NCBI GenBank assembly: GCA_946563605.1 | Contig: CAMNVW010000002.1 | Location: 1 to 41,808 of the forward strand | Direction: 5' to 3' | Source of the DNA: an uncultured Clostridia bacterium | Lineage (GTDB): Bacteria; Bacillota; Clostridia; Oscillospirales; Ruminococcaceae | Length of the DNA: 41,808 nt | In this document: positions 16,195-24,425 of the stretch, one piece after another | How positions within the stretch are numbered: position 1 is the stretch's first letter | Layout: each line of letters starts with the position of its first letter | Made by a program: the position numbers and the translations under genes | The notes under the pieces: model-generated | Databases searched by the model: none | What the model saw: the letters and a program-made list of their open reading frames with translations, nothing else | What the model was told of the DNA's origin: nothing

Positions 16195-16217
16195 TGCCTG
16201 TCCCCCTGTGTTTTCGC

Positions 16218-16388
16218 TCACTTATGCTTTTCTTTGCATCGCACAAGCAATGCAATAAGCAATTCAGCCATTCCGCACAGCAGCCATACCACTCCAATGG
16301 CTGTATTTTGAATCCATAGAAACCATATCAGAGACACGAAAAGCCAAACGACTGCTAAAATCAAGCAGCCTTTATCACTTATCTTCAT
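16218..16388 (-). CDS. Small two-helix membrane protein (56 residues)
   Basis: An open frame of 56 codons with GGAGGT 4 bases before its ATG. It encodes two hydrophobic segments, roughly residues 8-25 and 31-49, and a basic tail RCKEKHK. It ends 23 bases before the start of the next gene on the same strand, so the two form a likely operon. No family is recognised. The strong ribosome binding site and clean topology support it as real. Confidence 0.6.
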   Translation of the reverse strand: MKISDKGCLILAVVWLFVSLIWFLWIQNTAIGVVWLLCGMAELLIALLVRCKEKHK

Positions 16389-16427
16389 TTTGACCTCCGT
16401 TCGGCTGCATCACTGCCCCATACAAAA

Positions 16428-16459
16428 ACAGACACGGCAATGAAAACTGCCGTGTCTGT
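16428..16459 (-). terminator. Terminator of the aldo/keto reductase gene
   Basis: A 12-bp perfect stem (16428-16439 with 16448-16459), 8-base loop, followed on the minus strand by five Ts. It separates the reductase gene from the two small membrane protein genes. Confidence 0.75.
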
Positions 16460-16526
16460 TGTCTGTCTTATAAACACCGCACTTTTCGACGGTCTGTTTT
16501 TATTTCTTAGGAAATGGAAAGTGCTT

Positions 16527-17681
16527 CTACTGCTGTTCCGCCGCTTCCAGCTCTGCTTTCTTTTCCTGATACAGGCTGTGAATCATCGCCAGCTTGTCTG
16601 GGATTGCAATGCTCTGCGGACAATGGCTTGCACAAGCCATACAACGGACGCAATGCTCTGCGCCATTGCCGTTCTTCATGATTTCCTCGTAATCATTGAC
16701 AAAGGATTTTTCTCTGCCGAAGATTTTCAGGCGGGAATAAGCTGCGAAGATTTCAGGAATATCCACACCCATCGGGCAATCCATGCAGTAGCGGCAGCCG
16801 GTGCATGGGATATCGTTCACCTTGCGGATGGATTCTACTACCTGTGCAACCGCTGCAAGCTCCTGCTCGTTCATCGGCTCAAAGTTTGTGAGCAGCGATA
16901 CGTTGTCCTCCAGCTGTGCCATATCGCTCATACCGCTGAGCACCACGGCAACCTGTGGCAGGGAGCTGACCCAGCGAATCGCCCAGCTTGCAATCGAACG
17001 GTTTGGTTCAAGGTCGAGGAACGGTTTTGCGCGCTCTTCGTCCAAGGTCGCAAGATAGCCGCCTCTGACAGGTTCCATAACCATACAAGGAATATTGCGT
17101 TTTTCAAGCTCTCTGTACAGCTGTTCCGCACCCTGGTTCTGCCAGTCCAGATAGTTCAGCTGGATCTGCGCAAACTCCCAGTCATACTCATCCAAAATCT
17201 GCTTAAAGACAGGGTAGGTGTCATGGAAAGAGAATCCCAAGTGTTTAATCTTGCCCTGACGTTTCATCTCCTGCAAAAATTCTATGCAGTGAAATTCCTT
17301 CGCCTTTTTGTAGTTGTCTTTATTCAGGCTGTGTACCAGATAAAAATCAATGTAATCGGTTTTCAGGGTCTTCAGCTGGCGTTCAAACAGGTCTTTCATC
17401 TCCTGCTCGCTGTTGCAGACCCAAATGCTCATCTTATCTGCGAGATAATAGGTGCTGCGGTCGTAAATCTCAAACGCTTTGCCGAAAATCTTTTCGGATT
17501 CGCCCTTGTGATACACTACCGCTGTATCAAAATAGTTGACACCCATTTCGTAAGCTTTTCTCAAAAGTTTTACTGCTTCGTCAACGTCTACCTCGTCGCC
17601 ATTTTTCGGAAAGCGCATACCGCCGTAAGCCAGACGGGAAATTTCTTCTCCGAGCTGTGGAATCATTCTGCGGTCGATCAT
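16527..17681 (-). CDS. Aldo/keto reductase with C-terminal ferredoxin domain
   Basis: The protein of 384 residues has an aldo/keto reductase TIM barrel in the first 280 residues. The catalytic tetrad is visible: D and Y in FDTAVVYHKG, K in LADKM and H in YLVHSL. The C-terminal part has two 4Fe-4S motifs, CTGCRYCMDCP and CVRCMACASHCP. Such fusions are common in anaerobes and may couple NADPH or carbonyl chemistry to ferredoxin, but substrates are unknown. AAAGGAGAGG precedes the ATG. It stands alone with its own terminator. Confidence 0.9.
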   Translation of the reverse strand: MIDRRMIPQLGEEISRLAYGGMRFPKNGDEVDVDEAVKLLRKAYEMGVNYFDTAVVYHKGESEKIFGKAFEIYDRSTYYLADKMSIWVCNSEQEMKDLFERQLKTLKTDYIDFYLVHSLNKDNYKKAKEFHCIEFLQEMKRQGKIKHLGFSFHDTYPVFKQILDEYDWEFAQIQLNYLDWQNQGAEQLYRELEKRNIPCMVMEPVRGGYLATLDEERAKPFLDLEPNRSIASWAIRWVSSLPQVAVVLSGMSDMAQLEDNVSLLTNFEPMNEQELAAVAQVVESIRKVNDIPCTGCRYCMDCPMGVDIPEIFAAYSRLKIFGREKSFVNDYEEIMKNGNGAEHCVRCMACASHCPQSIAIPDKLAMIHSLYQEKKAELEAAEQQ

Positions 17682-17855
17682 TTCTAATCCTCTCCTTTAT
17701 TGTTCTGACATTTTGCTCACCAATATTGTGTTGTACATCTTTATCCTAGCACAACTGCTCTGGCTGCACAATGCCTTTTTTCTAAAATCAAGTGTAAAGA
17801 ATATGAACATTTCAAGAATTTGACCGATTTCCTATATGGGAAAAGCCCGAAAAGA

Positions 17856-17884
17856 TTGACCTTTTCTGACGGTTGGTTTAAAAT
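17856..17884 (+). promoter_or_regulatory. Promoter of rpe
   Basis: TTGACC (17856-17861) and TAAAAT (17879-17884) are 17 bases apart, about 58 bases before the rpe start codon. Confidence 0.65.
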
Positions 17885-17941
17885 AAAATGGTATTGGTCT
17901 GTCCAAGGAAAAGTATTGTTTTAGAAAGGTAGTGTCCCTTT

Positions 17942-18592
17942 ATGATAAAAATTTCTCCATCCATTCTTTCCGCAGATTTCTCCGACCTCGGTGCCGAAGC
18001 GCGCAAAATGCAGCAGGCAGGCGCGCCATGGCTTCACATCGACGTCATGGATGGTCACTTTGTCCCGAATATTTCGTTCGGCGCACCGGTCATGAAATGT
18101 ATCCGCAAGGATTTTGACGGCGTGTTCGACGTTCATCTGATGATCAGCGAGCCTCTGCGTTATATCGACAACTTTGTCAAAGCCGGCGCGGATATGATCA
18201 CCTTCCATCTGGAATCGGACAGCGACGCCAACGCCACCATCGATGCAATCCGTGCAAAGGGCGTCAAGGTCGGCATCTCTGTCAAACCAAAAACCCCTGC
18301 TGAAGCAGTCAAACCTTACCTCGACAAGGTGGACATGGTGCTGGTCATGACCGTTGAACCAGGCTTTGGCGGTCAGCGCTTTATGGCAGATATGATGCCG
18401 AAGGTCAGCCAGATCCGTGAGTGGATCAACGAAAGCGGCCGTGAGATCGACCTGCAGGTGGACGGCGGCGTCAACGCAGATACTGCAAAAGTGTGCATTG
18501 AAGCTGGCGCGAATGTTCTGGTTGCAGGCTCTTACTTGTTCTCCAAGGACGACTACGCCGCAGCAATCAAAACCCTGCTGCCAAACGACTAA
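17942..18592 (+). CDS. rpe: Ribulose-phosphate 3-epimerase
   Basis: This enzyme interconverts ribulose 5-phosphate and xylulose 5-phosphate in the pentose phosphate pathway. The 216 residues show all family marks: KISPSILSADFSDLG at the start, the metal site HIDVMDGHFVPN, HLMI, MTVEPGFGGQ, and the phosphate-binding VDGGVN. AAAGG precedes the ATG. Its stop codon overlaps the stop of the convergent MecA-like gene by 3 bases. Confidence 0.97.
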   Translation: MIKISPSILSADFSDLGAEARKMQQAGAPWLHIDVMDGHFVPNISFGAPVMKCIRKDFDGVFDVHLMISEPLRYIDNFVKAGADMITFHLESDSDANATIDAIRAKGVKVGISVKPKTPAEAVKPYLDKVDMVLVMTVEPGFGGQRFMADMMPKVSQIREWINESGREIDLQVDGGVNADTAKVCIEAGANVLVAGSYLFSKDDYAAAIKTLLPND

Positions 18593-19146
18593 TATTTAAA
18601 ATATTGTTCCAGCGTCTGTGCGGCGGTATCCTGAATGAGGCACTCTGCGTGCTCCTTGAGGATGCCGTCCGCAAGCGCGTCGTGCTGCGCCTTGCCGCCG
18701 TATTCGAGCAGCATCCCTTTCACCAGCGCACAGTCTTCTTTCAAGGGCGACAGTGACAGATAATATTTTTTCTCCCATTTATACAGGCTGTTTTTTCCCA
18801 GTCTGTTGCCAAAGCCGCGGTGCAGATGGATGCCGCTTTGAATCATTTCCTCGCTGCTGTCAAAACAGTAAACCTGTACAAGCTGCTGCGTCTGTGTTTC
18901 TTCGCCGTCTACTCGGGTCAAGGTGAACACCGCACCTTCCTGCGCGTCGGAAACCTCAATGAGAAAATCGCTGCCGGTCAGACACAGTCCCGTTTCCTTT
19001 GCCGCCCTCTGCAATAGACGGCACAAAATTTTGTGCGTCAGCGGGTCGGTACAATCCATCTGCTGCGGACAAAGCTCCAAGGCGGAGAGTTCCCCCTGGC
19101 TGAGGATAATTTCCACCGCGTTTTTGCCCGTTTTTTTAAATTTCAT
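18589..19146 (-). CDS. MecA-like adaptor protein
   Basis: This 185-residue protein is slightly shorter than MecA of Bacillus (about 218). The N-terminal half (MKFKKTGKNAVEIILSQ...) fits the substrate-binding domain, and the C-terminal half with LYKWEKKYYLSL, LLEYGG, LKEHAECLIQDTAAQTLEQYF fits the ClpC-binding domain. MecA delivers proteins to ClpCP for degradation and controls competence and sporulation factors in Bacilli. The ATG at 19146 has GGGTGG upstream; a longer frame to 19221 is not favoured because its first 25 residues are basic and unlike MecA. It is divergent from the Rnf-like operon. Confidence 0.75.
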   Translation of the reverse strand: MKFKKTGKNAVEIILSQGELSALELCPQQMDCTDPLTHKILCRLLQRAAKETGLCLTGSDFLIEVSDAQEGAVFTLTRVDGEETQTQQLVQVYCFDSSEEMIQSGIHLHRGFGNRLGKNSLYKWEKKYYLSLSPLKEDCALVKGMLLEYGGKAQHDALADGILKEHAECLIQDTAAQTLEQYFKY

Positions 19147-19206
19147 CTTTGCATCCACCCTTTCCTGTGAATTTTGATTCCGATACTGAAAGGAGTTTTT
19201 TCCCGA

Positions 19207-20262
19207 ATGTCTTTTTTTCATTGGCTGACAACCGGTTCTTCAAACGGCATTTTGCTTGAGCAGGAAAAAGAGCCTGCACTCTCGAAGCCGTTTCTGCCGT
19301 TTTACAGCTCCGCTACCCTGCAAAGCGCCGGTTTTTCGCATGGGTATGACTTCACAAAGCCTTTGACCAAAGCACAGCTTTGCCAGATCGCGCGTCTTGC
19401 GAACATCATCGACGAACGAGACGGCAAGCCGCTTGCAGAAAAAATAGAAAACTGTCCGAAGCAGAAGATCTCGGTCGTCTGCGCGGATGCCATCGACGAT
19501 GAACCGTATGTTTCCAGCCAGATCAATCCGCTTCTGCACTGCCGCACTGAAATCGTGCAGGCTTTAAACTGGCTTGCAGATGCTTTTGAAGCCCAGACCC
19601 GTTTCATCGCCGTATATAAGAATATGTCGCCGCTGGATACAAAAATACCATCCGTCATCGAATCGGTCGAGGTTCGCTCTATGGAAGGCAGATATCCGAT
19701 GGAGATTCGCGCCTTCCAGTCGCTGGGTGAGGATACGCTGATTGTCGGCACTGCCGCTTTGCTGCATCTGCACCGCGCAGTCACACAAGGCAAGATACAG
19801 ACTACCTCCTTTATCACGGTGGCAGGCAACTGTATTTCCAATCCGCGCAACCTGGAAGTGACCATCGGCACCCCTGTTTCACATCTTTTGGACCGCTGCG
19901 GACTTTCCCGAAAGCCCTCCTACATCATCCAAGGCAGCGCGATGCACGGCATTACCGTCTCTGACCCCGACAAAACCTCGGTGCGCGCCGACACGCGCTC
20001 GATTCTTGCCTTCCATGTAGATCATCAGGAACAGCTTTACAGCTGTATCGGCTGCGGCCGCTGCATCGAAGCCTGTCCTGCTGCGCTCAACCCCCGCAAA
20101 TTATACCGCTGCGTCACCACCAATCACGGTGAGCAGGCGATTGCGCTTGGGCTGTTTCACTGCATCGGCTGTTCGACCTGCAGCTACATCTGCCCCTCCC
20201 GACTGGATCTGTCTCATATCATCACCCTTGGAAAGCAGAAATTTTCCAAGGATAAAAATTAG
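19207..20262 (+). CDS. RnfC-like 4Fe-4S protein lacking flavin loop
   Basis: This protein has 351 residues, compared with about 440 in RnfC. Two 4Fe-4S motifs are intact: CIGCGRCIEACP (C280-C290) and CIGCSTCSYICP (C319-C329). The SLBB-like segment GNCISNPRNLEVTIGTPV is also RnfC-like. Where RnfC has the glycine-rich GMGGAGFPT flavin/NADH loop before the (G)AECEPY segment, this protein has ANIIDERDGKPLAEKI, then AIDDEPY. The N-terminal barrel-sandwich domain is much reduced. It therefore looks unable to bind NADH as RnfC does. The ATG at 19207 follows AAAGGAG by 11 bases; an upstream TTG has no site. First gene of the operon. Confidence 0.8.
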   Translation: MSFFHWLTTGSSNGILLEQEKEPALSKPFLPFYSSATLQSAGFSHGYDFTKPLTKAQLCQIARLANIIDERDGKPLAEKIENCPKQKISVVCADAIDDEPYVSSQINPLLHCRTEIVQALNWLADAFEAQTRFIAVYKNMSPLDTKIPSVIESVEVRSMEGRYPMEIRAFQSLGEDTLIVGTAALLHLHRAVTQGKIQTTSFITVAGNCISNPRNLEVTIGTPVSHLLDRCGLSRKPSYIIQGSAMHGITVSDPDKTSVRADTRSILAFHVDHQEQLYSCIGCGRCIEACPAALNPRKLYRCVTTNHGEQAIALGLFHCIGCSTCSYICPSRLDLSHIITLGKQKFSKDKN

Positions 20263-20292
20263 CCTTTCCGTTTTGAAAGGAGCGTTATACTT

Positions 20293-21309
20293 TTGAATCC
20301 ATCTATCCATCATGCACCCTATATCCGACATCCTAATTCAAGCCGGACAATCATGAGCGATACGTTCATTGCGCTTGTTCCCTTGTACTTCATGTCCTAT
20401 TTTTACTATGGTTCGCGCGTCATTTTGGTTGGCGCAGTTTCTATTCTGACCTGTCTGCTGACCGACTGGCTTTGCAGTTATCTTTTGTACCGCAGAATCA
20501 ACCTGCGCGACATCAGCGCCGCCGTCACCGGCAGCATCATCTCGATGCTGGTTCCGCCGTCAGTGGAACTTTATGTGGTCGTCGGCGCATCGCTGTTTGC
20601 GATTCTCGTCGCGAAAGCGCCTTTTGGCGGAACCGGACACAATATCTTTAATCCTGCTGCCGCAGGACTTGCCTTTGCCACCATCTGCTGGAACAGCCAG
20701 ATGTTCCGTTACACAGCGCCTTTGCAGCATCTGCCCATCAACCTGAACGAAACAGTGACCTTTTTGCAGAGACCTACCGCGACCCTCAAGCTCGGCGGCG
20801 TTCCAAGCTTAAATATGACCGAGCTTCTGCTTGGAAAATTTCCGGGGCCGATCGGTTCCACTTACACTTTGATCCTTTTCGCCTGCCTGATCTACCTGAT
20901 TACACGCCGCGCGGTAAAATGGTACCTCCCTGCAAGCTATATTGCCGCTGTTTCCGTTGTCTCGGCGCTTCACCGTTCTTTCGGCGTCGGCCCATTGGAA
21001 TCCATCTTAAATGAACTGTTCTCCGGCTCGCTGTTTTTCATCGCCGTTTATATCCTGAACGACCCTGTCACAACGCCAAAATACCGCGTTGCGAGGGTCG
21101 TGTATGGCTTTTGCGCCGGTGTGCTGACCATGCTTTACCGGTATGTCAGCCCGTTTGAGCTGAGCGCAGTCTTTGCGATTCTGTCGATGAATGCGCTGAC
21201 TCCTGCCATCGACTGCCTGTGCGAATGGATCTTCTGGCGGGAAAATCCCTCTGCTGCAAACCCTGCAACATCAGATTCTGATGCGGTAAAAGGAGGTCAA
21301 TCACAATGA
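20293..21309 (+). CDS. RnfD-like membrane subunit
   Basis: An integral membrane protein of 338 residues similar to RnfD/NqrB. HAPYIRHPNSSRTIMSD at the start and FGGTGHNIFNPAAAG are typical RnfD blocks, as is GGVPSLNMTELLLGKFPGPIG. RPTATL (residues 160-165) offers a candidate threonine (T164) for covalent FMN, although the flanks differ from the usual motif. The start codon is TTG, with AAAGGAG about 11 bases upstream. The last codons overlap the next gene (ATGA). The role in electron transfer is inferred from the family. Confidence 0.85.
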   Translation: MNPSIHHAPYIRHPNSSRTIMSDTFIALVPLYFMSYFYYGSRVILVGAVSILTCLLTDWLCSYLLYRRINLRDISAAVTGSIISMLVPPSVELYVVVGASLFAILVAKAPFGGTGHNIFNPAAAGLAFATICWNSQMFRYTAPLQHLPINLNETVTFLQRPTATLKLGGVPSLNMTELLLGKFPGPIGSTYTLILFACLIYLITRRAVKWYLPASYIAAVSVVSALHRSFGVGPLESILNELFSGSLFFIAVYILNDPVTTPKYRVARVVYGFCAGVLTMLYRYVSPFELSAVFAILSMNALTPAIDCLCEWIFWRENPSAANPATSDSDAVKGGQSQ

Positions 21310-21992
21310 AACTTGCCTTCGCTCGCAAATACAGACGGTTTTTGCGCAAGACCAGCGGTATCTTTTATCAGAATCCTATTTTAACACTGGGACTTGCACT
21401 GCCCTTTGCAGTCGTTCCCTCCTATGGTTTAACCGGCGTTGCTGCCGTTTCGCTTGCAATGCTTGTGTGCTTTGTACCGACGGTATGGATCGCTTCCCTG
21501 CTCGGATGCAAGCTCGATAGGCATTGGCGCGCGGTGTTATATCCGCTCATTTCCTGCCTGCTGCTGATCCCTGCGAAGAGTCTGGTTGCGATGATCTCCC
21601 CTTCTATTTTTGACACCCTGGGCGTTTATTTTTCACTCGTCTGCGTCAACTCCCTTTTGATTTACGCAGTCGAAAAGGTGCAGCTGCAAAAGCCGGTGAA
21701 GTCGCTTGTGTTCGCGTTAAAGCACTGGCTTGGCGCAACGCTGGTGGTTTTGCTGTGCGGCATCATCCGAGAACTGCTTGCAAACGGTTCCCTTTGGGGT
21801 GTGGTGCTGTTTAAAAACACCCCAAAATTGCCCATCGTGCAGATGGCTTTGGGCGGATTTTTCCTGCTTGGATTTTTAGCCGCGTTTTTCCGCTTCATTC
21901 ACCGGTCGATTCTTGCTTTCACTTTAAAACATGAAGCCGCGGCAGAGCATCAGGAACCCTCTTCTAAGAAACGAGGTGAAACCCTTCGATGA
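21306..21992 (+). CDS. RnfE-like membrane subunit without cluster cysteines
   Basis: A membrane protein of 228 residues with about six helices. It resembles RnfE/NqrD: YQNPILTLGLALPFAVV near residues 21-37 matches the family block NP...GLCP, but the cysteine is absent (GLALP). The second half-site, VNC in the family, is VNS at 114-116; C113 lies 3 residues earlier. REL(L)ANGSLWG is a further family mark. These two cysteines normally help hold the intramembrane 2Fe-2S cluster, so this copy probably cannot. AAAGGAGGT lies before the ATG, which overlaps the rnfD-like stop. Confidence 0.75.
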   Translation: MKLAFARKYRRFLRKTSGIFYQNPILTLGLALPFAVVPSYGLTGVAAVSLAMLVCFVPTVWIASLLGCKLDRHWRAVLYPLISCLLLIPAKSLVAMISPSIFDTLGVYFSLVCVNSLLIYAVEKVQLQKPVKSLVFALKHWLGATLVVLLCGIIRELLANGSLWGVVLFKNTPKLPIVQMALGGFFLLGFLAAFFRFIHRSILAFTLKHEAAAEHQEPSSKKRGETLR

Positions 21993-22585
21993 TTTTATTA
22001 TCCGAACTCTTTTCTGCATTTTTGACTGCGCTGTTTTTGGAAAACCTGCTGTTTGCCCGTGCGTTTGACATTCCCGGGCTGTACCAAAAACACGCGCCAA
22101 GTCAAATCCTAAAAATCGGCGCGATCCTGACCGGTATTGTCACCGTTTCGGCGGTTCCTGCCTATTTCTTCAACAAGCTGCTCAAAGAACACGCCAGCCT
22201 TTCCGCTTTTTCCACGCTCGGTTTTTTGTGTATCAACTGTATTGTTTTCCTCTGTTTTTACTATGCGCTGGATCATTTCTTCCCTGCCTTTTTTGAATCG
22301 GTCAAAAAAAGCCTGCCGTTTTACGGCGTCAACTGCGTCACATTAGGTACGCTTCTCGTCACCGCACGCATGAGCGTCAGCGCAAAATTGATTACCTTCC
22401 TCGGTTACAGCTTTGGCTCCGGCGTCGGCTTTACCCTTGCGTTGCTGATCATCTGGTCGATTCGCCAGCCGCTTTCCATGTCCCGTATTCCAAAGGTGTT
22501 CCGCGGACTTCCCATCACTTTCATCTACCTCGGAATCGTTTCCCTTGCCCTGTTTGGTCTGCTTGGGAACCAGCTTCCTGCTTAA
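21989..22585 (+). CDS. RnfA-like membrane subunit, one cluster cysteine lost
   Basis: A membrane protein of 198 residues, close to the usual RnfA length of about 190. The order of helices and the C-terminal RGLPITFIYLGIVSLALFG match RnfA/NqrE. VNCVTLG (C116) keeps the second cluster cysteine. In the first half-site, where RnfA has ICPFLG, this protein has FDIPGLY (residues 26-32) with no cysteine. Its start overlaps the stop of the preceding gene (ATGA). There is no RnfB or RnfG gene after it; a glycoside-hydrolase-like gene follows after 33 bases. Confidence 0.75.
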   Translation: MILLSELFSAFLTALFLENLLFARAFDIPGLYQKHAPSQILKIGAILTGIVTVSAVPAYFFNKLLKEHASLSAFSTLGFLCINCIVFLCFYYALDHFFPAFFESVKKSLPFYGVNCVTLGTLLVTARMSVSAKLITFLGYSFGSGVGFTLALLIIWSIRQPLSMSRIPKVFRGLPITFIYLGIVSLALFGLLGNQLPA

Positions 22586-22618
22586 AACTTCAACCTGTAT
22601 TCAGGGAGGATTTGTTCT

Positions 22619-23845
22619 ATGGCAAAACCGTATAAAATCAAACGTCATAAAAGCATCTACCGCCGTTCACGAGGGAGCATCCTCCTGCGCGTGCTCACCA
22701 TTACCGCCGCCGCTGCCGTTTTGTTTGGTATTGGCTGGGCTTTGTACGCGCCTGTCAGCGAGTGGATTCAACAGCGGCAGAATACACCTCAGGAGGAAGA
22801 ATTAACCCCCGGTCTTTCTAATGAAGAAAGCCTTGTTCCTGGGGAGTCGGAACAGGTTGAACCACCGCCTGCAGCGGATTCCTCCGCAGGGCAATCCAAA
22901 CAGACTGCTGACACCGCAAAAATGACGGCTTATCTGCCCGTTGAAACGGTAACGGATGCACAGCTCTTTGCCGCGGCGTTGGATTCCGCAAAGGCTGCCG
23001 GCTATGACAGCATCATGTTCGACCTCAAGGACATCGGCGGTGCAGTGCATTATCCTATCTCCTACAATGCTCTGGCTGATGAACGTGTCACCTCTGAAAA
23101 GACCGTGGATCTGCCGGCAATCGCCGCACAGATCAAGGACGCCGGACTGATTCCTGTTGCGTCTATTTACACCTTCCGCGACAATATCTACCCTTCCGCA
23201 GACAAGCACGCTGCCACCCGATACCGCAATTCTGACTTTTTGTGGATGGACAACGATCCAGAAAAGGGCGGCAAACCATGGATCAATCCATTCTCGCAGT
23301 CCGGTCAAGATTACATCAAAAAGATTGTTGATGATGCCTGCGATGCCGGATTTGAAATGATTGTCCTCCAAGGGCTGCAATTTCCAGAGGGTTACTCGCT
23401 GGATATGATCGACTATGGTGAACACGACACCGATAACAAAAATGAATTTTTGCGGCAATATCTCAGTCAAATGACCGTATACGCCGCTGAAAAAGGCGTT
23501 GAGCTGACAGCTCTCTTCCCTGCATCCAGTATGTTGGGCGGCAACAGCGGAATGTACTTCGGTGATACCGCTTCGATTGCAGGCGATTGCATCGCTGTTG
23601 ATTTCCGGCTGCGTGTGTTTGGAACCGGATTGCAGACCGACCTTGTTTCCATTCCTTCGCCTTCCGCCGACCCATACAACACCGTCAAAACTGCCGGTGC
23701 GGCTGTCCGAGAGAAGCTCAAGGACACACAGGTGATTGCTGTTCTTGACGGTGAAGCTTCCGGTGAGGATGTACTTTCCTCCCTGCTTCAGGCTGCCGCC
23801 GACAATCAGCTCGAACGCTGTATCATTGTATCGCCGACCCTATAA
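22619..23845 (+). CDS. Membrane-anchored putative glycoside hydrolase (DUF4015-like)
   Basis: The protein has 408 residues: a basic cytoplasmic start, one transmembrane helix at about 23-45, and a linker rich in P, E, S and Q to about residue 105. The extracellular domain has TIM-barrel-like blocks such as YDSIMFDLKDIGG, IPVASIYTFRDNI, WINPFSQSG and FEMIVLQGLQFPE. These recall the putative glycoside hydrolase family DUF4015. Substrate unknown. GGGAGG precedes the ATG. The 33-base gap with no terminator suggests cotranscription with the Rnf-like genes. A terminator follows directly. Confidence 0.75.
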   Translation: MAKPYKIKRHKSIYRRSRGSILLRVLTITAAAAVLFGIGWALYAPVSEWIQQRQNTPQEEELTPGLSNEESLVPGESEQVEPPPAADSSAGQSKQTADTAKMTAYLPVETVTDAQLFAAALDSAKAAGYDSIMFDLKDIGGAVHYPISYNALADERVTSEKTVDLPAIAAQIKDAGLIPVASIYTFRDNIYPSADKHAATRYRNSDFLWMDNDPEKGGKPWINPFSQSGQDYIKKIVDDACDAGFEMIVLQGLQFPEGYSLDMIDYGEHDTDNKNEFLRQYLSQMTVYAAEKGVELTALFPASSMLGGNSGMYFGDTASIAGDCIAVDFRLRVFGTGLQTDLVSIPSPSADPYNTVKTAGAAVREKLKDTQVIAVLDGEASGEDVLSSLLQAAADNQLERCIIVSPTL

Positions 23846-23860
23846 CTCCAATCAAAACGC

Positions 23861-23893
23861 AAAGCGGCTAAAGGAAAATCCTTTAGCCGCTTT
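23861..23893 (+). terminator. Terminator of the Rnf-like/glycoside hydrolase operon
   Basis: A perfect 15-bp stem (23861-23875 with 23879-23893) and a 3-base loop lie 15 bases after the stop codon. The trailing T content is modest. Confidence 0.7.
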
Positions 23894-23996
23894 CCTTATG
23901 CAAAAGGTGCAGTCAGCTGCCCGCGCCTGACACTGTTATCCTATGCTCCTTTTTTGTTTTCTGTTCGCTTGTCCATTTTGGGGGAAAATCTAAAAT

Positions 23997-24026
23997 AAAA
24001 GGAGCCGTCCTGCGGCGGCTCCTTTT
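23997..24026 (-). terminator. Terminator hairpin, minus strand
   Basis: An 11-bp stem AAAAGGAGCCG/CGGCTCCTTTT with an 8-base loop; a T-rich stretch follows on the minus strand. A smaller hairpin, GTCGCA/TGCGAC, lies at 24091-24106. Either could end the small gene at 24128. Confidence 0.6.
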
Positions 24027-24127
24027 GGTTGTCAGAATTTTTAAAATATGTATTTTCGACGGGCTTTACAAATTTAAGGGAAAAAGGGAAGTCGCACTGG
24101 TGCGACAGATTGCAAACTGCATTTTGC

Positions 24128-24292
24128 TCATTTCTTTTTATAGAACACAAAAGAAATGCAAAGACATCCCAACGCCAGTAAAATCGAAGATAAAATACCT
24201 TCTCCTGTGTTCAATATATGGTTGACCGTTCCCGCAATAAAACAGCAGGCAGCCAATGCAAACAGAATCGATATTACTTTATACCTACGCAT
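24128..24292 (-). CDS. Small two-helix membrane protein (54 residues)
   Basis: A short frame on the minus strand with GGAGGAACG about 6 bases before its ATG. The product has a basic start (MRRYK), a hydrophobic segment at about 6-20, a short turn TVNHILNTGEG, a second hydrophobic segment at about 33-51, and a KKK end. No family is recognised. The layout resembles the other small protein at 16218-16388, but the sequences are not similar. Real by ribosome binding site, topology and a following terminator. Confidence 0.55.
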   Translation of the reverse strand: MRRYKVISILFALAACCFIAGTVNHILNTGEGILSSILLALGCLCISFVFYKKK

Positions 24293-24367
24293 TTTGTTCG
24301 TTCCTCCGTCAAATCGGGATTTATCTCACTCTTTCAGTAAAGCATGAAAAACGCAACCGTCCGAACG

Positions 24368-24407
24368 AAAGCCGCCCGAAGAAGTTCAGACTTCTTCGGG
24401 CGGCTTC
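24368..24407. terminator. Terminator downstream of rbr
   Basis: A 14-bp or longer perfect stem, core 24371-24384 with 24391-24404, and a 6-base loop lie 20 bases beyond the rubrerythrin stop codon. The plus strand is T-rich after it, so it may work in both directions. Confidence 0.7.
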
Positions 24408-24425
24408 TTTTATTGAAAGGATTGA

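Noticed and set aside
23941..24150. Short minus-strand frame between the hydrolase and the small membrane gene
   Set aside because: It runs through two hairpins, has no ribosome binding site, and a better small gene occupies 24128-24292.
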